Origin: an uncultured Clostridia bacterium
Lineage (GTDB): Bacteria > Bacillota > Clostridia > Oscillospirales > Oscillospiraceae
Assembly (NCBI GenBank): GCA_945864305.1
Contig: CAMBAJ010000020.1
Location: 1-35,358 of the forward strand
Reading direction: 5' to 3'
DNA: 35,358 nt
The position numbers and the translations under genes are program-made. The notes beneath the pieces were generated by a model. That model worked only from the letters and a program-made list of their open reading frames with translations, made no database searches and was not told the DNA's origin. Below are positions 23,714 to 31,046 of the stretch, piece after piece; position 1 is the stretch's first letter, and every line of letters begins with the position of its first letter.

Positions 23714-23730
23714 CGGCGCTGTTTCTTTTT
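23699..23730 (+). terminator. Terminator containing the patatin stop codon
   Basis: 12-bp perfect stem (23699-23710 with 23714-23725); the 3-nt loop 23711-23713 is the TAA stop codon itself. Followed by five Ts. The stem thus encodes the last residues of the protein. Confidence 0.9.
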
Positions 23731-23734
23731 GGGC

Positions 23735-23748
23735 AAACGCTTGCGTTT
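23735..23748. promoter_or_regulatory. 14-bp palindrome upstream of the Na/Pi cotransporter gene
   Basis: AAACGCTTGCGTTT is a perfect 14-bp palindrome in the AT-rich 200-nt region before the NptA-type gene. It begins five bases after the previous terminator's T-tract. It looks like an operator for a dimeric regulator; which one is unknown. Confidence 0.35.
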
Positions 23749-23791
23749 TTATCTATATTATATAAAAACTTTCTGATTTTTTGACATAATG

Positions 23792-23797
23792 TATAAT
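23792..23797 (+). promoter_or_regulatory. Possible -10 element of the Na/Pi cotransporter gene
   Basis: Consensus TATAAT with no good -35 at 16-18 nt, so an activator may be needed. A TTGACA lies only 5 nt upstream and cannot be its -35. A further inverted repeat GTAAATTTTAC is at 23805-23815. Confidence 0.4.
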
Positions 23798-23936
23798 TCT
23801 TTTCGTAAATTTTACATTTGGTCATTCCGCCTATTTCTCCTCCTTCGTGGAAACATATATAATAAGTTGGCAACATAAGGTTGACTGCATCCGGTCTTTT
23901 TACAGGCCGGAAGAATCCATAAAGGAGTATTTCAGT

Positions 23937-25685
23937 ATGGATATTTTCTCCGTCTTTACCCTGTGCGGCGGCCTGGCCTTCTTCCTCTACGGCATGACCA
24001 CCATGTCCAAAAGCCTGGAGAAGATGGCCGGCGGCAAGCTGGAACGGCTGCTCAAGCGCATGACCTCCAACCCCTTCAAAAGCCTGCTGCTGGGTGCCGG
24101 CATCACCATCGCCATCCAGTCCTCCTCCGCCATGACGGTCATGCTGGTAGGCCTGGTGAACTCCGGCGTCATGGAGCTGGGACAGACCATCGGCGTCATC
24201 ATGGGCTCCAACATCGGCACGACCCTGACAGCCTGGATCCTGTCCCTGACGGGCATTGAGAGCGAGAGCGTCTTCGTCAATCTCCTGAAACCGGAGAACT
24301 TCTCCCCCGTCATCGCCCTGATCGGCATCATCCTTATCATGGGCTCCAAGAAGCAGAAGCGCCGGGACATCGGCCGCATCATGGTGGGTTTCGCCATTTT
24401 GATGTACGGCATGGAGCTGATGAAGAACGCCGTCAGCCCCCTGGCGGACATGCCAGAGTTCTCCAGCCTCCTCACCGCCTTCAACAATCCCCTGCTGGGC
24501 GTGCTGGTGGGCGCCGTGTTCACCGGCGTCATCCAGTCCTCCGCCGCGTCGGTGGGTATTTTGCAGGCCCTGGCCCTCACCGGCTCCATCACCTACGGCA
24601 TGGCCATCCCCATCATCATGGGCCAGAACATCGGCACCTGCGTGACGGCGCTGCTCAGCGCCATCGGCGTCAACCGCAACGCCAAGCGGGTGGCCGTCAT
24701 CCACATCTCCTTCAACGTCATCGGCACAGCGGTGTGTCTGGTGCTGTTCTACGGCGGCAACGCCATCTTCCACTTCACCTTCATGAATCAGGTGGTGGGC
24801 GCCGTGGGCATCGCCTTCTGCCACACGGTGTTTAACGTGCTGACCACACTGATGCTGCTGCCCTTCTCCCGCCAGCTGGAAAAGCTGGCGCGGAGAATGA
24901 TCCGTACCGAGGACAAGGCGGAGCAGTTCGCCTTCCTGGACCCCCTGCTGCTGCGTACCCCCAGTGTGGCCATCAGCGAGTGCACGGCCATGACCAACCG
25001 CATGGGCGAGCTGGCCCACCGGAACATCCTGCTGGCCATCCAGCAGTTCTCTGATTACAGTGAGGAGCGGGAGGCCGAGATCATCCAGAACGAGGACAAG
25101 CTGGACATCTACGAGGACCGCCTGGGCAACTATCTGGTGCAGATCTCCCAGCACGGCGTCTCCATGGACGACATCCACACCGTCTCCCGCCTGCTCCACG
25201 CCATCGGCGACTTCGAGCGCGTGGGTGACCACGCCCTGAACCTCCAGGAGTCCTCGCAGGAGCTCCACGAGAAAGAGCTGCGGTTCTCCGACGACGCCAA
25301 GGCGGAGCTGGATGTGCTGATCTCCGCTCTGGAGGAGATCATGGATGAGGCCTTCGGCAGCTTTGCCTCCGGCGACCTGGCCAGGGCCCGCTCCGTGGAG
25401 CCTCTGGAGGAGACCATCGACCAGCTGATCGAGGAGATTCGGATGCGCCACATCCACCGGCTCCAGACCGGCGACTGCACCATCCAGCTGGGCTTTATCC
25501 TCAGCGATCTGCTGACCAACCTGGAGCGCGTGTCCGACCACTGCTCCAACATCGCCATCTCCGTTATCGAGGAGTCTGACAGTGATATGGACCCCCACGC
25601 CTATCTCCAGGACCTGAAAACCGGCGGAGCCTTCACGGAGGACCTGCGGGAGGACCTGCGGAAATACCGTCTGCCCACCGTCTGA
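23937..25685 (+). CDS. Na+/phosphate cotransporter family protein with PhoU-like domain
   Basis: 582 residues from ATG 23937 (AAAGGAG 10 nt upstream); an upstream extension to 23847 has no ribosome site. The N-terminal 310 residues are NptA/PNaS-type: GGLAFFLYGMTTMSKSLEKM at the start, and two copies of the QSSS-type transport motif. The first is IQSSSAMTVMLVGLVNSGVM near residue 60 with GSNIGTTLTAW; the second is VIQSSAASVGILQALALTGS near 195 with GQNIGTCVTALLSAIG. After a linker, residues about 330-570 form helical PhoU-like repeats (two copies of the DFERVGDH/LERVSDHCSNIA type metal motif). It imports inorganic phosphate with Na+, the PhoU-like part probably regulating the carrier. Single-gene transcript. 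Confidence 0.94.
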   Translation: MDIFSVFTLCGGLAFFLYGMTTMSKSLEKMAGGKLERLLKRMTSNPFKSLLLGAGITIAIQSSSAMTVMLVGLVNSGVMELGQTIGVIMGSNIGTTLTAWILSLTGIESESVFVNLLKPENFSPVIALIGIILIMGSKKQKRRDIGRIMVGFAILMYGMELMKNAVSPLADMPEFSSLLTAFNNPLLGVLVGAVFTGVIQSSAASVGILQALALTGSITYGMAIPIIMGQNIGTCVTALLSAIGVNRNAKRVAVIHISFNVIGTAVCLVLFYGGNAIFHFTFMNQVVGAVGIAFCHTVFNVLTTLMLLPFSRQLEKLARRMIRTEDKAEQFAFLDPLLLRTPSVAISECTAMTNRMGELAHRNILLAIQQFSDYSEEREAEIIQNEDKLDIYEDRLGNYLVQISQHGVSMDDIHTVSRLLHAIGDFERVGDHALNLQESSQELHEKELRFSDDAKAELDVLISALEEIMDEAFGSFASGDLARARSVEPLEETIDQLIEEIRMRHIHRLQTGDCTIQLGFILSDLLTNLERVSDHCSNIAISVIEESDSDMDPHAYLQDLKTGGAFTEDLREDLRKYRLPTV

Positions 25686-25696
25686 CAACTGTGGAC

Positions 25697-25732
25697 AAGC
25701 CCGTGCATGCGACGGCATGCACGGGCTTTTTT
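25697..25732 (+). terminator. Terminator of the Na/Pi cotransporter gene
   Basis: 14-bp perfect stem (25697-25710 with 25715-25728), loop GACG, then Ts to 25732. Confidence 0.93.
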
Positions 25733-25758
25733 GCGTTCTCTGCCGGCACGTGTATAGA
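25731..25758 (+). promoter_or_regulatory. Candidate promoter of rubrerythrin
   Basis: TTGCGT (25731-25736), 16-nt spacer, TATAGA (25753-25758), 50 nt before the ATG. The -35 directly abuts the T-tract of the preceding terminator. Confidence 0.45.
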
Positions 25759-25810
25759 ACATCCAGTTCCGGTAAAACCTACCTCTATAAAAACATACAG
25801 GAGGAATACC

Positions 25811-26425
25811 ATGTCTGTGGATTTGAAAAACAGCGAGACTCTGAAAAATCTGATGCGCGCCTTTGCTGGAGAGAGCCAGGCCCGCAACCGCTATACCTTC
25901 GCGGCGGCCCTTTGCCAGAAGCAGCAGCTCCATGTGCTGGAGGCGGTATTCCAGTTCACAGCTGGGCAGGAGCAGGAACACGCCGAGATTTTCTACAACC
26001 ACATGAAGGACGTGGCCGGTCAGAGCGTCCAGATCGACGGCGGCTATCCCGTGGACCTCACCAACGACGCGGTCCAGCTTCTTCGGTACGCCCAGCACAA
26101 TGAGTTTGAGGAAGCCAGCCCCGTGTATCCCTCCTTTGCCGAGACCGCCAGAGCCGAGGGCTTTCCGGAGGTGGCCGCCTCCTTCCAGCAGATCGCCAAA
26201 ATCGAGCAGGCCCACGGAAACCGGTTCGGCCATCTGGCGGACCTGCTGGAAGCCGGAAAGTTGTTCATCTCCGATACGAAATGCGGCTGGATGTGTCTAA
26301 ACTGCGGTCATATTCAGGAGGGGCTGGAAGCTCCCAAGTCCTGTCCTGTCTGTCACCACGACCAGGGCTTTTTTGTCCGTCTGGAAATGGCCCCGTACAC
26401 CGGCGCCGGTATGGGCGTCCAATAA
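25811..26425 (+). CDS. rbr: Rubrerythrin
   Basis: 204 residues from ATG 25811, with AGGAGG 6-7 nt upstream. The N-terminal ferritin-like bundle carries the diiron ligands: Glu21 (AGESQARNRY), Glu54 and His57 (GQEQEHAEI), Glu98/Glu101 (HNEFEEASPVYPSFAETA), and Glu132 with His135 (IEQAHGNRF). The C-terminal rubredoxin-like domain has Cys162-x2-Cys165 and Cys178-x2-Cys181 (CLNC, CPVC) for the FeS4 site; an extra Cys158 precedes them. Domain order and length are those of classical rubrerythrin. It reduces hydrogen peroxide in the cytoplasm of anaerobes with electrons from rubredoxin or NADH-dependent reductases. Monocistronic, flanked by terminators. Confidence 0.96.
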   Translation: MSVDLKNSETLKNLMRAFAGESQARNRYTFAAALCQKQQLHVLEAVFQFTAGQEQEHAEIFYNHMKDVAGQSVQIDGGYPVDLTNDAVQLLRYAQHNEFEEASPVYPSFAETARAEGFPEVAASFQQIAKIEQAHGNRFGHLADLLEAGKLFISDTKCGWMCLNCGHIQEGLEAPKSCPVCHHDQGFFVRLEMAPYTGAGMGVQ

Positions 26426-26437
26426 GTTCTTCCCATG

Positions 26438-26478
26438 AAAAAGAGATGCCGCAGGCCAGCCTGCGGCATCTCTTTTTT
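26438..26478. terminator. Bidirectional terminator between rubrerythrin and DegV genes
   Basis: 18-bp perfect stem (26438-26455 with 26460-26477) and 4-nt loop, ending in AAAAA/TTTTT, so both strands have a T-tract. Lies between stops at 26425 (+) and 26508 (-). Confidence 0.95.
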
Positions 26479-26507
26479 CTTTGTATAGGGAAATCCGGAA
26501 ACAGCGT

Positions 26508-27353
26508 TCAATAGCCGACGATGAGGCCCTTCTCCATGGCGTAGAAGCTGGTCAGGCCCCGGCAGGGAATGATGTCCACGCCCTTCACTGGCAGGTCCTT
26601 CAGAATCTGCTCCTTCAGCTTGATGGCTCCGTCCAGATTCTCACAATGGGAGATGACCACCTGGGCGCCGGCGCAGTCCTTGCTGCTGCCCATCAGCGCC
26701 GCGATGGCCTTATAGGTCTTGGCCTCACCCCGGGCCTTGTCGGCCACATGGATGGTGCCCTGAGGCGTGGCGTCGGCGATGACGTGGATGCCCAGCGTGT
26801 GGAGCAGCGTGCCCACCAGGGGCCGCATCCGGCCGTTTTTAATGAGGTTGTCGAAATTCTCCAGAGTAAAGCAAGTCCGCAGCGCCGCCTGATACAGCCG
26901 GAGCTGATCGCAGATTCCCGCGAAGTCGCCGGTGGTATCCGCTTCCATCAGCTCCTTGGCCTTCCGGATCAGGAGCACCATGGTGCCGGCCGTGGCCTTG
27001 GAATCGATGACGCAGATCTCCTTTTCCGGGTGCTCCTCCAGCACCATCTCCCGGCCCATCACAGCCGCGTTGTAAGTACCGGAGAGGTTGGCGGAGATCG
27101 TAAAGCAAACGGTCTTGTCACCCTTTTCAAAGGCGCGGGCAAAGGCCGCCGGAGAGGGACAGGCCGTGGAGGAGGCGGTCTTTTCCGCCGCCATGGCTGC
27201 CAGCAGCTCAGGCACCTCCAGCTCATCGTTATCCACAAACTCCTTCTCTCCAACCTGGAGTCGGAGGGGGACCGTCTCAAAGCGGACCCGCTCACTTTCA
27301 AACCCAGCCATCCGCAGGTCGCAGCTGCTGTCACTCACGATGTTCCAAGTCAT
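26508..27353 (-). CDS. DegV family fatty-acid-binding protein
   Basis: 281 residues, ATG 27353 with AAGGAG 6 nt upstream. DegV/FakB features: N-terminal IVSDSSCDL, then TISANLSGTYNAA (the serine/threonine-rich loop that holds the fatty-acid carboxylate), VIDSKATAGT, and a C-terminal half beginning ENFDNLIKNGRM. Length is typical (280-290). FakB-type members present exogenous fatty acids to the kinase FakA for incorporation into phospholipids. That kinase is not in this window, and bacteria usually have several DegV paralogues, so the specific ligand is open. It is transcribed alone from a well-defined promoter divergent from the MarR gene. Confidence 0.93.
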   Translation of the reverse strand: MTWNIVSDSSCDLRMAGFESERVRFETVPLRLQVGEKEFVDNDELEVPELLAAMAAEKTASSTACPSPAAFARAFEKGDKTVCFTISANLSGTYNAAVMGREMVLEEHPEKEICVIDSKATAGTMVLLIRKAKELMEADTTGDFAGICDQLRLYQAALRTCFTLENFDNLIKNGRMRPLVGTLLHTLGIHVIADATPQGTIHVADKARGEAKTYKAIAALMGSSKDCAGAQVVISHCENLDGAIKLKEQILKDLPVKGVDIIPCRGLTSFYAMEKGLIVGY

Positions 27354-27397
27354 ATGACGCTCCTTGTAATCTGGTTTTGGATACCATATTTTTATTT

Positions 27398-27426
27398 ATC
27401 ATACCGCGCCTCTCTATATTTGTCAA
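27398..27426 (-). promoter_or_regulatory. Promoter of the DegV gene
   Basis: On the - strand: TTGACA (27426-27421), 17-nt spacer, TATGAT (27403-27398). The -35 is 22 nt from the -35 of the divergent MarR promoter. Confidence 0.88.
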
Positions 27427-27448
27427 TGATAAAAACTGTTGTCCCACC

Positions 27449-27477
27449 TTGACATTTAGGAGAGAACGTAGTATTCT
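27449..27477 (+). promoter_or_regulatory. Promoter of the MarR-MATE operon
   Basis: TTGACA (27449-27454), 17-nt spacer, TATTCT (27472-27477). The palindrome AACTAGTT (27481-27488) lies at the expected transcription start. A 10-bp inverted pair (AAAAACTGTT 27431-27440 and its complement at 27497-27506) brackets the promoter. All are candidate sites for MarR binding. Confidence 0.85.
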
Positions 27478-27529
27478 GCCAACTAGTTCTTTTTTAAACA
27501 GTTTTTTATTGAACAATCGGAGGTCTCAC

Positions 27530-27979
27530 ATGTCTACCCAGTATACCCGGCTGCTTCAGTTTTCCCGGCAGTTCGGTAAATTTTACGCCTATCAGTTCGC
27601 GCCGTTTCTGGAGCGCACAGGTCTCTCCATGCGGGAGGTCCATGTACTGCTGTTTTTAGCCAACAACCCGGAATGTGACACAGCCCGGGATGTGTCGGAG
27701 TACCGGGGCATCTCCAAATCCCAAGTGTCCCAGGCCGTGGAGCTGCTGGCGGCGGAGGGCATCCTCCGCCGCGCCGTGGACGAGGAGGACCGCCGGGTGG
27801 TCCATCTTTCCGTCACAGAGGACGGCGCTCCCCTGGCCCGGGAGTGCCAGGAAATTCAGGCAGCCTGCGGCAAGCGGCTGCTAGAGGGACTCTCTCCCAC
27901 CCAGCAGGCCCAGTTTTCCGCGTTGCTGGAGACCGTCCTGGCCAATGGAGAACATCTCGCCGAGGAGGCTATGTCATGA
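27530..27979 (+). CDS. MarR-family regulator of the adjacent MATE transporter
   Basis: 149 residues from ATG 27530 (GGAGG 6 nt upstream). The winged-helix core is clear: LSMREVHVLLFLANNPECDTARDVSEYRGISKSQVSQAVELL as helices 2-4, then EGILRRAVDEEDRRVVHLSVTEDG as the wing with its characteristic D-x-R-R. Only the terminal helices needed for dimerisation flank it, so it is a simple dimeric MarR. Its stop overlaps the start of the MATE gene (ATGA), implying that it controls that exporter. Such proteins usually repress their own operon and are released by phenolic or antibiotic-like ligands. Confidence 0.93.
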   Translation: MSTQYTRLLQFSRQFGKFYAYQFAPFLERTGLSMREVHVLLFLANNPECDTARDVSEYRGISKSQVSQAVELLAAEGILRRAVDEEDRRVVHLSVTEDGAPLARECQEIQAACGKRLLEGLSPTQQAQFSALLETVLANGEHLAEEAMS

Positions 27980-29361
27980 ACAAGCAAAACAGTGTGGATT
28001 TGGGCAGCGGCAATGTGGGAAAGCTGCTGTTCTCCCTGGCTCTGCCCACCATCACCTCTCAGATCGTCAACATGCTCTACAATCTGGTGGACCGGGTGTA
28101 CATCGGCCACATGCAGCCGGTGGACACCGTGGGTTCCCTGGCGTTGACCGGCGTGGGCGTGTGCCTGCCGGTCATCATGATCATCTCCGCCTTCGCGGCG
28201 CTGCTGGCCATGGGCGGCGCGCCCCGGGCCTCCATTGCCGAGGGACGCGGGGATCTGGCGGAGTCCGAACGGATCATGGGCAACTGCTTCACCATGCTGG
28301 TCACGATCTCCCTGGTGCTGACTGTGGTGTTCCGGCTGTTCGCGGAGCCTCTGCTGCTGACCTTCGGCGCCAGTGAGAACACCATCGGCTACGCGCTGTC
28401 CTATATGAACATCTACTCCCTGGGGACCATCTTTGTCCAGATGACGCTGGGCATGAACGCCTACATCACGGCACAGGGGTTCACCACCGTCAGCATGAAG
28501 ACGGTGCTCATCGGCGCCATCCTGAACACGATCCTGGACCCCATTTTCATCTTCGGCCTTAGCATGGGCGTCCGGGGCGCGGCTCTAGCCACCATTCTCT
28601 CCCAGGCGGTGTCCGCCGCGTGGGTGCTGCGGTTCCTGCTGGGCCCCAGGACCAAGTGGCATCTGCGGAGGGAAAACCTGCGGCCCCGGGCCAAGGTGGT
28701 CCTGCCCTGTCTGGCGCTGGGCCTGTCCCCCTTCATCATGCAGTCCACGGAGAGCCTCATCGCCGTGTGCTTCAACTCCTCCCTGCTGAAATACGGCGGT
28801 GACATCGCTGTCGGCGCCATGACGGTGCTCACCAGCATCATGCAGTTCGCCATGATGCCCCTCCAGGGCCTAACCCAGGGTGCTCAGCCCATCATCAGCT
28901 ACAACTACGGCGCCCGGAACGCCCAACGGGTGCGAGCCGCCTTCCGGTGCCTGCTGCGCGCCTGCGTGACCTATTCACTGACGCTCTGGATCCTGGTGCA
29001 GCTGTTCCCCCGGATGTTCGCCCTGATCTTCAACAACTCCCCCGCTCTGGTGGACTACGCCGCCTGGGCCCTGCGCATCTACATGGGCGCCACCGGCATC
29101 TTTGGCGTCCAGATCGCCTGCCAGCAAACCTTTATCGCCCTGGGCAATGCCAAGACCTCCCTGTTTCTGGCCGTCCTGCGGAAGATCATTCTGCTGATCC
29201 CCCTGATCTATATTTTGCCTCTCTTCTTTGCCAACAAGGCCTTCGCTGTGTTTCTGGCGGAGCCAGTGGCGGACTTCCTGGCTGTCTGCACCACCGCCGT
29301 GCTCTTCAGCCGCCAGTTCAAGCGCAGCATGGCGGAGCTGGAGCAACAACCTCCACAGTGA
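27976..29361 (+). CDS. MATE family multidrug efflux transporter
   Basis: 461 residues; ATG 27976 overlaps the MarR stop by 4 nt. About 12 hydrophobic helices in two bundles. Typical MATE text: GKLLFSLALPTITSQIVNMLYNLVDRVYIGHM at the start, GALLNTILDPIFIFGL-like region near residue 180 (read as GAILNTILDPIFIFGLSMG), and MQFAMMPLQGLTQGAQPIISYNYGA near 300, the family's second-half signature. Exports drugs or metabolites in exchange for Na+ or H+ across the cytoplasmic membrane. The coupling with MarR suggests inducible export. Substrate unknown. Confidence 0.95.
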   Translation: MNKQNSVDLGSGNVGKLLFSLALPTITSQIVNMLYNLVDRVYIGHMQPVDTVGSLALTGVGVCLPVIMIISAFAALLAMGGAPRASIAEGRGDLAESERIMGNCFTMLVTISLVLTVVFRLFAEPLLLTFGASENTIGYALSYMNIYSLGTIFVQMTLGMNAYITAQGFTTVSMKTVLIGAILNTILDPIFIFGLSMGVRGAALATILSQAVSAAWVLRFLLGPRTKWHLRRENLRPRAKVVLPCLALGLSPFIMQSTESLIAVCFNSSLLKYGGDIAVGAMTVLTSIMQFAMMPLQGLTQGAQPIISYNYGARNAQRVRAAFRCLLRACVTYSLTLWILVQLFPRMFALIFNNSPALVDYAAWALRIYMGATGIFGVQIACQQTFIALGNAKTSLFLAVLRKIILLIPLIYILPLFFANKAFAVFLAEPVADFLAVCTTAVLFSRQFKRSMAELEQQPPQ

Positions 29362-29373
29362 TCCGTTCCTGAG

Positions 29374-29413
29374 AAAAAGGCCCCGGATGCGTCAGCGCAT
29401 CCGGGACCTTTTT
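29374..29413. terminator. Terminator between MATE and YkvI-type genes
   Basis: 18-bp stem with one C/A mismatch (29374-29391 with 29396-29413), loop TCAG, As on the left and five Ts on the right. It overlaps the last two bases of the convergent gene's stop codon at 29412. Confidence 0.9.
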
Positions 29414-30527
29414 ATGACATCTTGGCTGTCCGCCGCCGCTTTTTTCCGAATTCAGTGATTTTGCCCACGCCGATGCTCAGCATGGGAAGCACATAGACCA
29501 GCAGAAAGCCCCAGCAGATAGTTCCGTAGCCCTTGGCGATCAGGTCGGTCAACCCGAAAGTAGACACCCCGATGCCGGCAAGCACCAGTCCGGCGGTGAC
29601 AGCCAGACGCATCCAGCGGGGGACCCGGCGGCCGCCTCCGGCACAGCTCCGCTCGACCCGGTCGTCCACGGCCTTGATGAACCCGGCGCCGGTCTCGACC
29701 AGTGTGCCGAACAGGACGATCTCGAAGAGGACATACAGCCACTTCATGTCCAGCATCCGGAAAATCACGGTCACCGGGACCTCTGCGGAGGCCGCGGCGG
29801 ACAGATTACAGCTCATGGCCAGCAGCAGAAGCGCCGCCGGGATCACGCCGATGACCCCTGCCAGCAGGCCGCAGGCCGCCGCCTCCCGGCGGTCCCGGAC
29901 GTCGCGGACGGTATACAGCAGTGCCGGGACGATGCCCAGGTTGTAAAACGCGTATTGCAGCCCGCTGGAAAACCAGCCGGCCTCCGCCTCTCCCCTGGCG
30001 AACTCCGCGCTGACATTCCCGCCGAACCGGACAAATACGATGACCATGAACAGAAAATACACGCCAGAGAGTACATAGGACCAGAGGGATAGCGCCCGCT
30101 CCACAGTCTCCGTGCCCTTGATGACCAGCAGAAACATGCCCCCCGCCAGAAGGAGAACACCGGCCCACGGGCTCAACCCCGTCAGATTGTGGACCATGCT
30201 GCCAGCTGTGGCATTGATAACCCCCAGCACCAGCAGGAGCATGCCGATGTAGCAGAGCTCATACAGGACGCCGGCCCTGCCCAGCAGGGCGCTCATCATG
30301 GAGCTGTAATCGAAGGTCCGATACAGGCAGACGAATTCAAATGTCACGGCACACAGGACCGACCACGTGATCATGGTGACGGTCAGGCCCAGCAGGCCGC
30401 CCACCAGGCCGTTGGCGCCGAAGTACTGCATGATCTCCGCGCCGGTGCCGTATCCGCCGCCGATGACGACGGACTGAAAGACAAACCCGGGAACCAGATA
30501 CCGGGTCCATGGTTTCTTTTTTGCCAT
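29412..30527 (-). CDS. YkvI-type membrane transporter
   Basis: 371 residues, ATG 30527 preceded by GAGGAGAG. About ten hydrophobic helices. The first (YLVPGFVFQSVVIGGGYGTGAEI) contains a Gly-rich break typical of the unwound substrate-binding helix of APC/LeuT-fold carriers. The text resembles the YkvI family (COG3949), which has no established substrate. A long amphipathic region with basic residues (VERSCAGGGRRVPRW) lies before the last helices, and the C-terminus is strongly basic (KKRRRTAK), consistent with the inside-positive rule. It has no close partner gene, and I find no clear promoter in the region upstream. Confidence 0.82.
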   Translation of the reverse strand: MAKKKPWTRYLVPGFVFQSVVIGGGYGTGAEIMQYFGANGLVGGLLGLTVTMITWSVLCAVTFEFVCLYRTFDYSSMMSALLGRAGVLYELCYIGMLLLVLGVINATAGSMVHNLTGLSPWAGVLLLAGGMFLLVIKGTETVERALSLWSYVLSGVYFLFMVIVFVRFGGNVSAEFARGEAEAGWFSSGLQYAFYNLGIVPALLYTVRDVRDRREAAACGLLAGVIGVIPAALLLLAMSCNLSAAASAEVPVTVIFRMLDMKWLYVLFEIVLFGTLVETGAGFIKAVDDRVERSCAGGGRRVPRWMRLAVTAGLVLAGIGVSTFGLTDLIAKGYGTICWGFLLVYVLPMLSIGVGKITEFGKKRRRTAKMS

Positions 30528-30641
30528 AGTCTCTCCTCAAATCCACGCTGTTTTGACGCCGAAGCCGCGCTGTTCTCTCCCTCTTGACTATGCTGTCAGG
30601 GGTGATTTTATGCCCGGCGCTCCGCGCCGCTGTCCTGGCAC

Positions 30642-30678
30642 GCCAACGCTCCCGGGCCATGAGCCCGGGAGCGTTGGC
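30642..30678. other. 16-bp perfect hairpin without T-tract
   Basis: GCCAACGCTCCCGGGC (30642-30657) pairs perfectly with 30663-30678 around a 5-nt loop. Neither strand has a T-run after it, so it is not a standard terminator. Confidence 0.6.
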
Positions 30679-30778
30679 TGTTATGAAGCCGTCACCGCCC
30701 TACGTGGCAGGCCGTATGCCATGAGAACGCAGAGTGCCGGCCATATGGAGCGGCTGTTAAAGGGCATTTCTGGGGCAT

Positions 30779-30802
30779 AAGGGAAAACTAAAGGGAAAAC
30801 AC
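30779..30802 (+). repeat. Two-copy 12-nt direct repeat near tRNA-Val
   Basis: AAGGGAAAACTA followed by AAGGGAAAACAC; a degenerate AAAGGGC occurs 20 nt upstream. It lies 17 nt from the tRNA-Val terminator, on the 3' side of the tRNA gene. Confidence 0.5.
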
Positions 30803-30818
30803 CAGGAAAATGCAAAAT

Positions 30819-30854
30819 AAAATCCCGTAACCATTGCGGTTACGGGATTTTTTT
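30819..30854 (-). terminator. Terminator of tRNA-Val
   Basis: 14-bp perfect stem (30819-30832 with 30838-30851) and 5-nt loop. On the - strand the stem runs into TTTTATTTTG directly after the tRNA 3' end. The + strand also has seven Ts. Confidence 0.92.
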
Positions 30855-30855
30855 C

Positions 30856-30932
30856 TGGTGGACGATACAGGACTCGAACCTGTGACCCCCTGCACGTCAA
30901 GCAGGTGCTCTAGCCAGCTGAGCTAATCGTCC
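30856..30932 (-). tRNA. tRNA-Val (anticodon GAC)
   Basis: Read on the - strand, acceptor GGACGAT pairs with ATCGTCC, followed by discriminator A and encoded CCA (77 nt in all). The D arm is GCTCAGCTGGCTAGAGC, the anticodon stem CCTGC/GCAGG holds loop TTGACGT (GAC), and the T loop is GTTCGAGTC. Confidence 0.97.
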
Positions 30933-30948
30933 GAAGCGGAACAAATAT

Positions 30949-30977
30949 AGATTACACGATAGTCCTCGTTTTGTCAA
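30949..30977 (-). promoter_or_regulatory. Promoter of tRNA-Val
   Basis: On the - strand: TTGACA (30977-30972), 17-nt spacer, TAATCT (30954-30949). Transcription would start about 10 nt before the tRNA 5' end. Confidence 0.82.
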
Positions 30978-30985
30978 CACTTTTC

Positions 30986-31014
30986 TTGTAATTTTTTCGT
31001 TTTTTTGTTATACT
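30986..31014 (+). promoter_or_regulatory. Promoter of the SDR gene
   Basis: TTGTAA (30986-30991), 17-nt spacer, TATACT (31009-31014) preceded by TGT (extended -10). Divergent from the tRNA-Val promoter with 8 nt between the two -35 boxes. Confidence 0.82.
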
Positions 31015-31046
31015 GCCTTCAACAAGATCGTAAGGGATGTGAAGGT

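Larger units (their letters stand above)
30528..30818. other. Gene-free spacer with hairpins and short direct repeats
   Basis: No convincing gene. It contains a small hairpin CGGCGC-TCC-GCGCCG (30615-30629), a large hairpin (30642-30678) and a 12-nt tandem repeat with AAGGGAAAAC at 30779-30788 and 30791-30800. A frame from ATG 30610 (56 residues, AGGGGTG upstream) runs through the hairpin and ends at 30780 but has no recognisable content. Confidence 0.5.

Noticed and set aside
30610-30780. Small 56-residue ORF with a ribosome-site-like AGGGGTG
   Set aside because: It runs through a perfect 16-bp hairpin, shows no codon bias or recognisable motif, and lacks a good promoter.
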